Source: Mycobacterium sp.
GTDB lineage: Bacteria; Actinomycetota; Actinomycetes; Mycobacteriales; Mycobacteriaceae
Length of the DNA: 34,625 bases
Direction: 5' to 3'
NCBI GenBank assembly: GCA_025963385.1
Contig: JAOPUT010000146.1
Coordinates: 1-34,625 of the forward strand
Shown here piece after piece: positions 17,240-24,987 of the stretch (the first letter of the stretch is position 1; each line of letters begins with the position of its first letter). The notes under the pieces are model-generated. The model saw only the letters and a list, made by a program, of their open reading frames with translations, did not search any database and was not told where the DNA came from. The position numbers and the translations under genes are program-made.

Positions 17240-17743
17240 GTGCCCTCCCAGCCCCACGAGCGCGACCCGATCGCGCTGGCCCGCAAGAACTGGGAACGGG
17301 CGGGCTGGGGTGAGGTGGCCGACGGCATGGTCGCGGTCACGTCGGTGATGCGCGCCCACCAGATCCTCCTCGCCCGCGTCGAGACGGCACTGCGGCCGTA
17401 CGACCTCAGCTTCTCGCGCTACGAGCTCCTGCGGCTGCTGGCGTTCAGCAGTGGCGGCGCGCTGCCCATCACGAAGGCGTCGGACCGGTTGCAGGTCCAC
17501 GTCACCAGCGTCACCCACGCGATTCGCCGCCTGGAGACCGACGGGCTGGTGGAGCGGGTCCCGCACCCCACCGATGGCCGCACCACCCTGGTGCGGCTGA
17601 CCCCGCTCGGCCGATCGACCGTCGAGGACGCGACGGCGACGCTCAACGGCGAGGTGTTCGCCGACATCGGCATCTCCGCGGCCGAGTCCGCGGCACTGGC
17701 GGCGGCGATCGAGACGTTGCGCCGCCAGGCCGGCGACTTCTAG
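17240..17743 (+). CDS. MarR-family transcriptional regulator
   Basis: 167 residues. A winged-helix MarR domain covers most of the protein: LSFSRYELLRLLAFSSGG, then ITKASDRLQVHVTSVTHAIRRLETDGLVERVPHPTDGRTTLVRLTPLG, where HVTSVTHAIRRLE is the recognition helix and DGRTT the wing. The N-terminal PIALARKNWERAGWG extension is familiar from actinobacterial members. In M. tuberculosis an equivalent gene (Rv0737) directly follows sigL-rslA, so this is the conserved neighbour and the four cassette genes lie between. GTG 17240 is the likely start; AAGAGG precedes it very closely, so the start is not certain. It may regulate the cassette or itself; no palindromic operator is obvious in the 36 bases upstream. 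Confidence 0.85.
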   Translation: MPSQPHERDPIALARKNWERAGWGEVADGMVAVTSVMRAHQILLARVETALRPYDLSFSRYELLRLLAFSSGGALPITKASDRLQVHVTSVTHAIRRLETDGLVERVPHPTDGRTTLVRLTPLGRSTVEDATATLNGEVFADIGISAAESAALAAAIETLRRQAGDF

Positions 17744-17826
17744 GTCACGGCACTCGAATCCCGTTGCCGGGCATGGCAAGCAAGTCGCGCGACGACTGCC
17801 CACCCGAGGTCCGTGGCGACTGACCC

Positions 17827-19044
17827 TCAGCCGGCAGGGACCGACGGCAGCGGGATGGTCGCGGTGACCGCGGTCCCCGAGCCCGGCCGTGATCGGATGT
17901 TGAGCCTGCCACCGACGATCTCCGCGCGCTCCGCCATCGACAACAGGCCGTAACCGCCCATCTCGTCCCCGCCCAGCGGATGCTCGAACGTGTCGAAACC
18001 GACTCCGTTGTCGACGATCTCGAGCCGCGCCGAGTCGTCGGTCACGGAGAACGTCAGGCTCGCATTGGTCGCGCGGGCGTGCTTGACCACGTTCTGCAGG
18101 CACTCCTGAGCGATGCGGTAGAGCGCGATCTCGATGTGATCGGGAAGTCTGGTGTCGGCAAGGTCGACGTCGATGTCCACCTGCGGAATGGATCTGGCGA
18201 GGCTGGCCAGCCCGCCCGCCAGCCCGAGGTCGTCGAGCACCGGCGGCCGCAGTCCACCGATCGCCGCCCGCGCCTCCTGCAGGGTGAGGTCCACCAGCTC
18301 GCGCGCCATGCCCAGCTGCTCGGCGACGACCGCGGCGTCGCCACCCACCGCCCTGCTCGCCGCGTCCAGCCGGTAGGCCAGCGTCACCAGCCGCTGCGAG
18401 ATGCCGTCGTGGATGTCCCCGGCCAGCCGGCGACGCTCGATCTCCTGCGCCTCGATGACCTGCTCGACGAAGTTCTCGTGCGCACGTTCGCGGGCCACCA
18501 GCCGGCGGTGCAGACGGGCCTGATGCATGGCGCCTGCGATCAACCGGCCGATCACCAGGAGCAACTCGACATCGCGATCGGTGAACTCGCGCCGCTCGAC
18601 GGTGTGCACATTGAGGACGCCGACCAGGCCGCCGGGGTCGGTCTCCATCGGCACCGACACCATCGAGGTGAAGTCGGAACCCCGCAGCGACTCGAACGGC
18701 TTGTAGCGCGGGTCGCTCTCCTTGTCCTGGATGATGACGACCGGTTGGCGCTCGCGCGCGACCCAGCCCGACACCCCCTGCCCCAGCGGCAGCCGGATCT
18801 TGCCGACCTCCGCGTCGAACGGCGGCGTGGCCCCCGTCAGCGTGAGCGAGCGTTCGGCGTCGTCGAGCACGTGCACGAAGCAGACGTCGGTTCCGGTCGC
18901 TGCGGTGATCATCCGCGCGGCGGCCTCGGCCAGCGGCTCGACGCCCGGGCCACTGGACGCCGCCTGGATCAGTTCGCGCAGCAGCGCCAGCTCGCGGTCG
19001 GCGTCGAACAGGTCGCGTACGGCATTCCCCGGCGGCGAAGTCAC
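17827..19044 (-). CDS. GAF-domain sensor histidine kinase (HisKA_3/NarX type)
   Basis: 405 residues, cytoplasmic. A GAF domain (about residues 30-175) includes LGQGVSGWVARERQPVVI, RGSDFTSMVSVPM and VGVLNVHT. The dimerisation/phosphoacceptor segment ERRRLAGDIHDGISQRL has the phosphorylated histidine H212. The ATPase domain has IAQECLQNVVKHARA (N box), EIVDNGVGFD and GGYGLLSMAERAEIVGG. No membrane helix is seen, so it likely senses a soluble signal through the GAF domain; no haem or redox cysteine pattern is evident. It starts at GTG 19044, overlapping the response regulator stop (GTGA), with a GGAGGGG ribosome binding site upstream. The pair forms one reverse-strand operon. Confidence 0.9.
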   Translation of the reverse strand: MTSPPGNAVRDLFDADRELALLRELIQAASSGPGVEPLAEAAARMITAATGTDVCFVHVLDDAERSLTLTGATPPFDAEVGKIRLPLGQGVSGWVARERQPVVIIQDKESDPRYKPFESLRGSDFTSMVSVPMETDPGGLVGVLNVHTVERREFTDRDVELLLVIGRLIAGAMHQARLHRRLVARERAHENFVEQVIEAQEIERRRLAGDIHDGISQRLVTLAYRLDAASRAVGGDAAVVAEQLGMARELVDLTLQEARAAIGGLRPPVLDDLGLAGGLASLARSIPQVDIDVDLADTRLPDHIEIALYRIAQECLQNVVKHARATNASLTFSVTDDSARLEIVDNGVGFDTFEHPLGGDEMGGYGLLSMAERAEIVGGRLNIRSRPGSGTAVTATIPLPSVPAG

Positions 19045-19706
19045 TGGTAGATCCCCTCCCGAAGGGCCGTGGCGACGGCGCCCGTGCGATCGGCCACGCC
19101 GAGCTTGCGGTAGATGGCCCGCAGATGGGTCTTCACGGTCTCGTCGCCGATCACCAGTTTGGTCGCGATGCCGCGATTCGACAGGCCGTTGACCACGTAC
19201 GAGAGGATCTCGCTCTCGCGCTGGGTGAGGCCCTGCCGGGCCCCGGGCCAGAACTCGTCGCGCTGCAACCGGGCAGCCGTGTCGACCGCCCGCGCGGCCA
19301 TGCCCGGGTCGATCGCGGTGGCTCCACCGTGCGCGAACTCGAGCTGACGGACCAGCTCGTCGCTGCTGATGCTCTTCAGCAGGTAGCCGGCCGCACCGAC
19401 GCGCAGCGCCTGGAACAGATACTGCTCGTCGTCGTAGACCGACAGCATGACGACCTTGCGCTGCGGGTCACGCTCGCGGAGCGCGGCGCACAGGTCCAGT
19501 CCGCTGGAGCCCTGCATCCGCACGTCGCACAGCACGATGTCGGGGTCCAGCTCGGACACGACGGCCATGGCGCGCTCGGCGCCGACGGCCTGCCCGACGA
19601 CCTCGACGCGGTCGCCGAAGGTGGTCAGCATGGCCTTGAGACCCTCGATCACCATTTCGTGGTCGTCGACCAGGACGAGCCGGACCGGTGAGCTGATGGC
19701 CGACAT
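19041..19706 (-). CDS. NarL/FixJ-type (LuxR) response regulator
   Basis: 221 residues. The receiver domain begins VRLVLVDDHEMVIEGLKAML, the phosphorylated aspartate is D61 in IVLCDVRM, and the conserved lysine is in GYLLKSISSDELV. The C-terminal LuxR-type helix-turn-helix is LTQRESEILSYVVNGLSNRGIATKLVIGDETVKTHLRAIYRKLGV. It is the partner of the GAF kinase, whose gene overlaps its stop by four bases. ATG 19706 is chosen because a TANNNT -10 lies six bases upstream, fitting a leaderless transcript; longer in-frame starts would lie above that element. Target genes are unknown. Confidence 0.92.
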   Translation of the reverse strand: MSAISSPVRLVLVDDHEMVIEGLKAMLTTFGDRVEVVGQAVGAERAMAVVSELDPDIVLCDVRMQGSSGLDLCAALRERDPQRKVVMLSVYDDEQYLFQALRVGAAGYLLKSISSDELVRQLEFAHGGATAIDPGMAARAVDTAARLQRDEFWPGARQGLTQRESEILSYVVNGLSNRGIATKLVIGDETVKTHLRAIYRKLGVADRTGAVATALREGIYQ

Positions 19707-19712
19707 GGCACG

Positions 19713-19718
19713 AGCATA
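19713..19718 (-). promoter_or_regulatory. Putative -10 element, leaderless transcript of the response regulator/kinase operon
   Basis: TATGCT on the reverse strand fits TANNNT, with six bases between it and ATG 19706. This spacing predicts transcription starting on the start codon. No good -35 was found. Confidence 0.5.
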
Positions 19719-19825
19719 GGACCGGCGTTCGGGCAGGCAGTCCAACTTCGCCTTCTCAATCCCCCGGCCTCAATCCCCCGGATGGGGGAGGCGCCGTTGT
19801 TGTGACGTAGGCCACTCTTGTCGCC

Positions 19826-20596
19826 ATGGTGGACATTCAGGCGCGGACGTGGCGGGCAGGCCGGTTCTGGTGGGACTCGTCCCGCCCCAGCGAGGTCGGC
19901 CCGCATTCACTGCGAGCGCTGGTCTTCGACCTCGACGCGCTCACCGACGTGGAATGCGGTGGCCATCGCCTCGCCTTCAACGCCGCCTTCGCCGCGCACG
20001 GGTTGACGCTGAACTGGTCCGTGTCGCGGTACCGCAAGCTGCTGGCCCTGCGCGACGAACGTCAGCGCGTGGCGGCCGAGCTACGGGCGCGCGGCGTCTG
20101 TACCGAGTGCGACGTCCTCCTCAAGGTTCTCGTCGACGAGGTCTGTACGACCAAGTCGATGATGGTCGACGAGATGATGCTCGACGCCGATCTGGATCCG
20201 CGGCCCGGTCTGGTGGATCTGATCACCGACGCGTTCACCACAGGCGTCGCCGTCGGTGTGGTGAGCAGCGGGCGCAGGCAGTGGGTCGAACCCCTGGTGC
20301 GCCAGTTGGTCGGCGACGGTCTGGTGCAGACGATCGTCACGGCCGACGACGTGACCACACCCGGCGACGCCTACCGTCTCGCGCTGGCCGAGCTGGGCGC
20401 CCCCGCCCGCGATGCCCTGGTGTTCAGGGGCGCGCCGACGAGCCTGCGCGCCGCGCTCGACGCGGGCCTCGCCGGGGTCCTCGTCGACCCAGGCACCCCC
20501 GGCGCGCGTCCCGACTACGACGGTCTGCGCGTCGCGGATTGCCAACGGCTGCACGCGCAACTGTGGTCGAGCGGAATCCGCTCAGCTGCCGCGTAG
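19826..20596 (+). CDS. HAD-superfamily hydrolase-like protein
   Basis: 256 residues. The first HAD motif is LVFDLDALTDVE (Asp-x-Asp, about residues 33-38), and a cap-like helical part follows. Motif II is probably VGVVSSGRRQWVEPLVRQL, and the late DDVTTPGDAYRLALAELGAPARDALVFRGAPTSLRAALDAGLAGVLVD resembles motifs III/IV of beta-phosphoglucomutase-like HADs. In that segment the usual K-P-x-P-x-x-Y is T-P-G-D-A-Y and the acidic motif IV is changed to FRGAPTS, so the motif III lysine and the metal-binding acids seem lost; it may be a degenerate or non-catalytic HAD. It starts at ATG 19826, possibly leaderless (CACTCT seven bases upstream). Its 3' end overlaps mmsB on the other strand by 15 bases. 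Confidence 0.7.
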   Translation: MVDIQARTWRAGRFWWDSSRPSEVGPHSLRALVFDLDALTDVECGGHRLAFNAAFAAHGLTLNWSVSRYRKLLALRDERQRVAAELRARGVCTECDVLLKVLVDEVCTTKSMMVDEMMLDADLDPRPGLVDLITDAFTTGVAVGVVSSGRRQWVEPLVRQLVGDGLVQTIVTADDVTTPGDAYRLALAELGAPARDALVFRGAPTSLRAALDAGLAGVLVDPGTPGARPDYDGLRVADCQRLHAQLWSSGIRSAAA

Positions 20597-21457
20597 CAAT
20601 TCGATGACGGCGCTGAAGTCCTCGGCTGCGTGCTCGGTGGCGAACTTCGCGTAGATCTCGGCGGCGTGGCTGCCCAGCGGGGCGGCCGCGCCCGTCGAGT
20701 GCACTGCTGCCATCGCCAGCCCCAGGTCCTTGTTCATCAGGGCCGTCGCAAACCCCGGCTTGAAGTCGTTGTTGGCGGGCGATGTCGGAACCGGTCCTGG
20801 CACCGGGCAATTCGTGTGCACCGCCCAGCAGTTGCCCGTCGCGCCGGTGATGACGTCGAACAACGACTGCGCCGAGAGGCCGAGTTTCTCGGCGAGCACG
20901 AACGCCTCGCCCACGGCAATCTGCTGCACGGCCAGGACCATGTTGTTGCACAACTTGGCGCTCTGGCCGTTCCCGGAGCCGCCGCAGTGAATGATCTTGC
21001 CCGCCATCGGTTCCAGCACGGGCCTGGCCCGCTCGACCGCAGCGTCCTCGCCGCCCACCATGAACGCCAACGTGCCTGCGGTGGCGCCCTTGACGCCGCC
21101 CGACACGGGGGCGTCGATCTGCGCATGGCCGTGCTCTGCGGCCTGCGCATTGATGGCCCGCGCATCGTCGACGGAGATGGTGGAGGTGTCGATGAACAGC
21201 GTGTCCGGCTTGGCGGCGGGCAGCACCTCGGCGTAGCAGGCCTTGACGATGGCCCCGCTTGGCAGTGAGGTGATGACGACGTCCGCGTCGGCGACGGCCT
21301 CGGCTCCGCTGTCGAAGACCTTGGCGCCCTTGCCTTCCGCGGCGGCCTTCAACTCGGGCACCAGGTCGAAGCCGCGGACGTCATGTCCCGCCGCCACGAG
21401 GTTGGCCGCCATGGGTCCGCCCATGTTGCCAAGGCCCAAGAACGCGATGATCGCCAT
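20582..21457 (-). CDS. mmsB: 3-hydroxyisobutyrate dehydrogenase
   Basis: 291 residues; oxidises 3-hydroxyisobutyrate to methylmalonate semialdehyde with NAD in valine catabolism. The Rossmann start is MAIIAFLGLGNMGGPMAANL. The signature DAPVSGGVKGATAGTLAFMVGG includes the substrate-binding D-A-P-V-S-G-G, and the catalytic lysine is in GNGQSAKLCNNM. The family is about 295 residues. It starts at ATG 21457; GGGAG lies somewhat far upstream. It is the third gene of the reverse-strand mmsA, acyl-CoA dehydrogenase, mmsB operon (Rv0753c-Rv0752c-Rv0751c in M. tuberculosis) and its product is the substrate for MmsA. Confidence 0.94.
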   Translation of the reverse strand: MAIIAFLGLGNMGGPMAANLVAAGHDVRGFDLVPELKAAAEGKGAKVFDSGAEAVADADVVITSLPSGAIVKACYAEVLPAAKPDTLFIDTSTISVDDARAINAQAAEHGHAQIDAPVSGGVKGATAGTLAFMVGGEDAAVERARPVLEPMAGKIIHCGGSGNGQSAKLCNNMVLAVQQIAVGEAFVLAEKLGLSAQSLFDVITGATGNCWAVHTNCPVPGPVPTSPANNDFKPGFATALMNKDLGLAMAAVHSTGAAAPLGSHAAEIYAKFATEHAAEDFSAVIELLRGS

Positions 21458-21506
21458 TGCTAACCATTCTCCCGTCGCTTCGCTCGCCCCGGAGGGCCTC
21501 CTGTGA

Positions 21507-22691
21507 TCAAGACGCGCGGGTCCGAGCGGCTTCCGCCCGACCGATGACCACGCGCATGATTTCGTTGGTGCCCTCGAGAATGCGGTGCACCCGCAGATCC
21601 CGGACGATCTTCTCCAGTCCGTACTCACTCAGATAGCCGTACCCGCCGTGCAACTGCAGCGCCCGGTCGGCGACGTCGTAGCAGGCGTCGGTCACGTGCA
21701 GCTTGGCCATCGCGCACAGCTCGACCTTCTCCGGGTGATCATCGTCGAGCGCGGATGCGGCACGCCACAACATCATTCGTGACGACTCCAACGCGGTTGC
21801 CATGTCGGCCAGGGTGAACCGGATGGTGGGCTCGTCCAGCAGGCTGCCACCGAAGGCCTCTCGGTCGCGTACGTAGGCGGCGGCCTTCTGGTAAGCGGCC
21901 GTGGCTCCGCCGAGCGAGCAGGCGGCGATGTTGATGCGGCCGCCGTTGAGCCCGTTCATCGCGATGCCGAAGCCCGCGCCATCGCCGTCCGTGCCGCCGA
22001 GCATGGCGTCTGCCGGTACCCGCACACCCTCCAGGATCACCTGCGCGGTCGGCTGGCCATTCCAACCCATCTTGTGCTCCTGCGCACCGAAACTCAGCCC
22101 AGGAGAACCATTCTCGACGAGGAACGCCGAAATGCCGCGTGGGCCGTCGGCGCCGGTGCGGGCCATCACGACATACACGTCGGACGTTCCCGCGCCCGAG
22201 ATGAACTGCTTGACCCCATCGAGCACGTAGTCTGCTCCGGGTGCGGGACCGTCGCGTACCGCCTTGGTGCGCAGCGCCGCGGCGTCCGAACCCGCGGATG
22301 GCTCGGTCAGGCAGTAACTGGCCACCGCCTCCATCGACGCCAGCCGGGGCACCCAGGACTTGCGTTGTTCGTGCGTGCCGTAGCGATCCACCATCCATGC
22401 GCACATGTTGTGGATCGACAGGAACGCCGCCGTCGAAGGATCGGCCATGGCCAACTTCTCGAAGATGCGCACCGCATCCAGCCGTCGCAGACCGCTGCCG
22501 CCGACGTCCTCACTGCAGTACATCGCCGCCATCCCGAGCTCCGCCGCCTCGCGCAGGACGTCGAGCGGGAAGTGCTTGGTGGCGTCCCACTCCAGGGCGT
22601 GCGGCGCGATGCGCTTCTGCGCGAACTCCGCTGCCGTCTCGGCGATCACGCGCTCGTCGTCGTCCAGCCCGAAGTAGTGGTGAGTAGTCAA
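21507..22691 (-). CDS. fadE9: Acyl-CoA dehydrogenase (probable isobutyryl-CoA dehydrogenase, FadE9-like)
   Basis: 394 residues, a four-helix/beta-barrel flavoprotein that introduces a 2,3 double bond in an acyl-CoA. Visible are CLTEPSAGSDAAALRT (FAD/substrate signature), QLHGGYGYLSEYGLEKIVRDLRVHRILEGTNEIMR (second signature, with the E of EGT at the catalytic-base site) and the N-terminal LDDDERVIAETAAEFAQKRIAPHALEWD. Linkage to mmsA and mmsB makes isobutyryl-CoA the likely substrate (valine degradation). The start is TTG 22691 with a poor ribosome binding site; it lies ten bases after mmsA, so coupling is likely. The gene symbol is by synteny with M. tuberculosis. Confidence 0.9.
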   Translation of the reverse strand: MTTHHYFGLDDDERVIAETAAEFAQKRIAPHALEWDATKHFPLDVLREAAELGMAAMYCSEDVGGSGLRRLDAVRIFEKLAMADPSTAAFLSIHNMCAWMVDRYGTHEQRKSWVPRLASMEAVASYCLTEPSAGSDAAALRTKAVRDGPAPGADYVLDGVKQFISGAGTSDVYVVMARTGADGPRGISAFLVENGSPGLSFGAQEHKMGWNGQPTAQVILEGVRVPADAMLGGTDGDGAGFGIAMNGLNGGRINIAACSLGGATAAYQKAAAYVRDREAFGGSLLDEPTIRFTLADMATALESSRMMLWRAASALDDDHPEKVELCAMAKLHVTDACYDVADRALQLHGGYGYLSEYGLEKIVRDLRVHRILEGTNEIMRVVIGRAEAARTRAS

Positions 22692-22701
22692 GGGTGCGTG
22701 G

Positions 22702-24222
22702 CTACTTCATCGTCGGGATGGAGAACTCGGCTCCATCCTTGATGCCCGAGGGCCACCGCTGGGTGACCGTCTTGACCTTGGTGTAGAAGATGATCGAGGC
22801 AGGACCATGCTGGTTGAGGTCGCCGAAGCCGGAACGCTTCCAGCCGCCGAACGTGTGGTACGCCACCGGAACCGGAATCGGGACGTTGACGCCGACCATG
22901 CCGACCTGCACGCGCGAGACGAAGTCGCGTGCGGTGTCGCCGTCACGGGTGAAGATGGCCACGCCGTTTCCGTACTCGTGCTCCGACGGCAGCGCGAGCG
23001 CCTCCTCGTAGGAGTCGGCTCTGACGATGCACAGCACCGGTCCGAAGATCTCGTCGGTGTAGATCGACATGTCGGGGGTGACGTGGTCGAACAGGGTGGG
23101 TCCGATGAAGAAGCCACCCTCCAGGCTGGCATCGCCGAAGGTCAGGTCGTCGCTCGCGCGGTCGCGGCCGTCGACGACGGCGTCGGCACCCGCCTCGATG
23201 CCCTGGGCGATGTAGTCCTTGACCCGGGCCAGTGCCGCGGAGGTGACGAGCGGGCCGTAGTCGGCCTTGGGGTCGAGGCTGTGGCCGACGCGCAGCTGGT
23301 TGACGCGCTCGACGAGCCGGTTGCGGAGGCGGTTCGCCGTGTCTTCGCCTACCGGCACCGCGACGCTGATCGCCATGCAGCGTTCACCTGCGCTGCCGTA
23401 GCCCGCGCCGATGAGGGCGTCGACGGCTTGGTCGAGATCGGCGTCGGGCATCACGATCATGTGGTTCTTCGCGCCGCCGAAGCATTGGGCGCGCTTCCCG
23501 TTGGCCGCGGCCGTCGAGTAGATGTACTGCGCGATGTCGGAGCTGCCGACGAAGCCGACGGCCTGGATGTCGGGATGGTTGAGGATGGCGTCGACGGCTT
23601 CCTTGTCGCCGTGCACCACCTGGAAGACGCCCTTGGGCAGGCCGGCTTCTCCGAACAGCTCGGCCAGTCGCACCGGGACCGACGGGTCACGCTCGCTGGG
23701 CTTGAGGACGAACGCGTTGCCGCACGCCAGCGCCGGGCCCGCCTTCCACAGCGGGATCATCGCGGGGAAGTTGAACGGGGTGATGCCCGCGACGACGCCC
23801 AGCGGCTGACGCAGGGAGTAGACGTCGATGCCGCCGCCCGCACCCTCGGTGTATTCGCCCTTGAGCAGGTGCGGGATGCCGATCGCGAACTCGATGACCT
23901 CGACACCGCGCTGGATGTCGCCCAGCGAGTCGGCGATGGTCTTGCCGTGTTCGAGCGAGAGCAACTCGGCGAGTTCGTCGGCGTTCTTGTTCACCAGCTC
24001 GACGAATTTCATCAGGACGCGGGCCCGGCGCTGCGGGTTCCAGGCCGCCCACTCCTTCTGTGCCTCGACGGCTACGGCCACGGCCGCGTCGACCTCGGCC
24101 GTGGAGGCCATCGGGACCTGCGCCTGCACCTCGCCGGTGCTGGGATTGAGAACGTCGGCGGTGCGGCCGGATTGGCCAGCCACGCGCTGGCCGTCGATGA
24201 AGTGCGAGATCTGTGTGGTCAT
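22702..24222 (-). CDS. mmsA: Methylmalonate-semialdehyde dehydrogenase (CoA-acylating)
   Basis: 506 residues; converts methylmalonate semialdehyde (and malonate semialdehyde) to propionyl-CoA (acetyl-CoA) and CO2 with NAD and CoA. The aldehyde dehydrogenase fold shows GITPFNFPAMIPLWK (N151), KPSERDP, GFVGSSDIAQYIY and the nucleophile in GYGSAGERCMAISVAV (C282), where G-E-R-C-M-A is typical of MmsA. The C-terminal GGWKRSGFGDLNQHG is also characteristic. It starts at ATG 24222 with AAGGAC about nine bases upstream; longer frames in this phase run past the promoter and are not real. First gene of the operon; expression is probably controlled by the palindrome at 24251-24270. Confidence 0.95.
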   Translation of the reverse strand: MTTQISHFIDGQRVAGQSGRTADVLNPSTGEVQAQVPMASTAEVDAAVAVAVEAQKEWAAWNPQRRARVLMKFVELVNKNADELAELLSLEHGKTIADSLGDIQRGVEVIEFAIGIPHLLKGEYTEGAGGGIDVYSLRQPLGVVAGITPFNFPAMIPLWKAGPALACGNAFVLKPSERDPSVPVRLAELFGEAGLPKGVFQVVHGDKEAVDAILNHPDIQAVGFVGSSDIAQYIYSTAAANGKRAQCFGGAKNHMIVMPDADLDQAVDALIGAGYGSAGERCMAISVAVPVGEDTANRLRNRLVERVNQLRVGHSLDPKADYGPLVTSAALARVKDYIAQGIEAGADAVVDGRDRASDDLTFGDASLEGGFFIGPTLFDHVTPDMSIYTDEIFGPVLCIVRADSYEEALALPSEHEYGNGVAIFTRDGDTARDFVSRVQVGMVGVNVPIPVPVAYHTFGGWKRSGFGDLNQHGPASIIFYTKVKTVTQRWPSGIKDGAEFSIPTMK

Positions 24223-24250
24223 AGCGCCTGTCCTTCGGCAAGAATCACGA

Positions 24251-24270
24251 TTACTAGGACATCCTAGTAA
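24251..24270. promoter_or_regulatory. Perfect palindromic operator over the mmsA promoter
   Basis: TTACTAGGA (24251-24259), two bases, TCCTAGTAA (24262-24270): a perfect 9-bp inverted repeat. It covers the -10 element of the mmsA promoter, the classical place for a TetR-type repressor. No TetR gene is in the window. Confidence 0.8.
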
Positions 24271-24290
24271 GTCCACCCCGCGCGGTGCAA
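24261..24290 (-). promoter_or_regulatory. mmsA promoter
   Basis: On the reverse strand -35 TTGCAC (24290-24285), an 18-base spacer and -10 TAGGAT (24266-24261). Transcription would start about 30 bases before ATG 24222. The -10 lies within the operator palindrome. Confidence 0.65.
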
Positions 24291-24389
24291 GGGCGTCGCT
24301 GTCGACGGTGGACTGTGAACCTGCTGGGAGTCCTCGACATCTGCCGAACAGGAGCGACGCCTTTTGCGACGCTCGGCATCGAGTCGGGT

Positions 24390-24416
24390 TGTAACCCGTG
24401 CCCCTATCCCATGTCG
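24390..24416 (+). promoter_or_regulatory. Conserved promoter-like motif in front of the ECF sigma gene (copy 1)
   Basis: TGTAACCCG (24390-24398), three bases, CCCTATCC (24402-24409), then TG and CG at 24412-24413 and 24415-24416. The motif recurs with identical spacing at 25693-25719. The TGTAAC part resembles an ECF -35; the -10 would be around 24412-24417. It lies about 35 bases before the sigma start. Confidence 0.7.
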
Positions 24417-24450
24417 TGCGGCCAACTCGGACGAAGACAGGCGACACGTG

Positions 24451-24987
24451 ATGCCACGACGCGATTCCGCGCATCCGCGCCCGCTTCGGGTGGTGTCGGA
24501 TGGTCGCTACCCGGACTGGGAGGCGGTCTACCAGGACAACGCGACCTGGGTGTACCGCACCATCTACGCCAGGGTCGGCAACCAGGCCGACGCCGAGGAC
24601 CTCACCGCCGAGGTGTTCCTCGCCGCACTGAGGCCGCTGCGCCTGACGGCGAGCGTCGCCGAGGTGCGCGCCTACCTGCGCAACACCGCGCGGACGGTGC
24701 TCGCGGCACACTGGCGACAGACCATGGGCCGCGAGATCACCGAGATCGAGGACATCGCGGCACCACCCGAGAGCGAGGCGGCGATCAGCACGGCGCCCGA
24801 ACGCGTCGCCACGGTGATGGACACCCTGCCGGACAACTACCGCCGCATACTGGAATTGCGCTTCCTGCACAACCGGTCGATCAAGGAGTCCGCCACGGAG
24901 ATGGGCGTCAGCGTCGCCAACGCCAAGGTGCTGCAACACCGGGCACTCAGGCTGGCGGCTCAGGTCAACGAGAAGGGCGGCTCATGA
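24451..24987 (+). CDS. ECF-type RNA polymerase sigma factor
   Basis: 178 residues from ATG 24451 (GTG 24448 is possible). Region 2 runs about residues 20-90: WEAVYQDNATWVYRTIYARVGNQADAEDLTAEVFLAAL, then VRAYLRNTARTVLAAHWRQ. Region 4 is about 115-170: MDTLPDNYRRILELRFLHNRSIKESATEMGVSVANAKVLQHRALRLAAQV. No region 3, so group 4. It is unlike SigL and I cannot assign it to a named mycobacterial sigma factor. Its TGA overlaps the ATG of the next gene (ATGA), the arrangement normal for a sigma/anti-sigma pair, and the next gene encodes a Rieske protein with an anti-sigma-like N-terminus. The motif at 24390-24416 suggests autoregulation. Confidence 0.88.
   Translation: MPRRDSAHPRPLRVVSDGRYPDWEAVYQDNATWVYRTIYARVGNQADAEDLTAEVFLAALRPLRLTASVAEVRAYLRNTARTVLAAHWRQTMGREITEIEDIAAPPESEAAISTAPERVATVMDTLPDNYRRILELRFLHNRSIKESATEMGVSVANAKVLQHRALRLAAQVNEKGGS

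Noticed and set aside
17744..17826. Possible terminator between the MarR gene and the GAF kinase gene
   Set aside because: Only short pairings (TTGCC/GGCAA; GTCGC/GCGAC) without a T run; not better than chance in this base composition.
22807..24267. Long open frame on the forward strand (nearly 490 codons) opposite mmsA
   Set aside because: It is the antisense shadow of mmsA in high-GC DNA; the predicted protein is rich in Val/Asp/Arg without any family motif, while mmsA on the other strand is complete.
24316..24340. TGAACC upstream of the ECF sigma gene, considered as a third SigL promoter
   Set aside because: No CGTG follows at 16-17 bases; the only CG is 13 bases away, so it does not match the promoters at 11413 and 12724.
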